A DNA stretch of 22,856 nt. It comes from an uncultured Prevotellaceae bacterium. Lineage in GTDB: Bacteria > Bacteroidota > Bacteroidia > Bacteroidales > Bacteroidaceae. The stretch is taken from contig CAJKQZ010000017.1 of NCBI GenBank assembly GCA_905202115.1, positions 1-22,856 on the forward strand, given 5' to 3'. Position 1 is the first letter of the stretch, and each line of letters starts with the position of its first letter. Positions 22,792 to 22,856 of this stretch are shown here, piece by piece. The notes below the pieces were generated by a model. The model was not told the DNA's origin and did no database searches. It worked only from the letters and a program-made list of their open reading frames with translations. The translations under genes and the position numbers were made by a program.

Positions 22792-22856
22792 CTCCCGCAG
22801 GAAATTAAAAATACAAGGGAGATAATTCAAAATATGTCTGAGATAATTTAAAATAT
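22792..22856. repeat. Extended repeat element, copy R8, inverted and cut by the right edge
   Basis: Read on the minus strand this matches the right part of R6 and R7. Cores on the plus strand are TACAAGGGAGATA (22812-22824), TATGTCTGAGATA (22833-22845) and the beginning of a third at 22854, still on the 21-bp period. CTCCCGC lies at 22792-22798 as the counterpart of the GCGGGAA border. The adjoining AAAAAATAAAATATTTTT at about 22758-22775 also resembles sequence next to R6 (17516-17534). The element continues past the window. Confidence 0.9.

Noticed and set aside
2205..22856. The 21-bp arrays as small CRISPR arrays
   Set aside because: There are no unique spacers; the 8-nt linkers are themselves nearly constant AT sequence, and no cas genes are present.
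2205..22856. The arrays as ordinary Rho-independent terminators
   Set aside because: The stems are AT-rich and lack a GC-rich core. Several of the genes already have separate strong GC-rich terminators, and R2 and R7 lie between divergent genes where no terminator is needed.

Overview
The window looks like chromosomal DNA from an anaerobic member of the Bacteroidales. The signs are promoters of the Bacteroidetes type (TTTG, about 19 nt, TAnnTTTG), best seen upstream of rpsO. There is also a TonB-dependent receptor with a carboxypeptidase-like N-terminal domain, Bacteroidetes-style lipoproteins, an oxygen-sensitive class III ribonucleotide reductase and an ATP-dependent PEP carboxykinase. I cannot place the family or genus. 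There are no rRNA or tRNA genes, insertion sequences or CRISPR arrays that I can see.

Layout from left to right. (1) 1-2007, minus strand: a GIN-domain lipoprotein, an ECF sigma factor, a small membrane protein that is probably its regulator, and the first codons of a secreted protein cut by the left edge. The last three are joined by ATGA overlaps. (2) 2358-6298, minus strand: a compact restriction-modification operon of two D12-class adenine methyltransferases and an AlwI-type endonuclease, probably a Type IIS system for GGATC. (3) 6651-11333, plus strand: a TonB-dependent receptor and a surface-type lipoprotein, probably an uptake pair of unknown substrate. (4) 11860-14452, minus strand: nrdD and nrdG for anaerobic dNTP synthesis, with a long and repeat-rich upstream region. 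(5) 15391-16998, minus: pckA. (6) 17706-17975, minus: rpsO, back to back with typA/bipA (18181-19974, plus). (7) 20093-20812, minus: a TSUP-family membrane protein, convergent with typA across a strong terminator. (8) 21399-22559, plus: a membrane acyltransferase of the AT3 family.

The most unusual feature is in the non-coding DNA. Every intergenic region longer than about 340 bp holds exactly one array of an AT-rich palindromic repeat: eight arrays in 22.9 kb, and none inside a gene or operon. Each array is three or four 13-nt palindromic cores on an exact 21-bp period. Two half-sites, TATGTC and TATCTC, are mixed and matched, and several arrays are also palindromic as a whole. The arrays occur in divergent, convergent and tandem gene contexts, so they are not simply promoters or terminators. 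I know of no described family that matches.

A second signal is that GATC is very rare: 13 sites by hand count over 22,856 bp, of which only two lie in GGATC or GATCC. This fits a lineage long exposed to restriction at GATC-containing sites, and the window itself carries such a predicted system.
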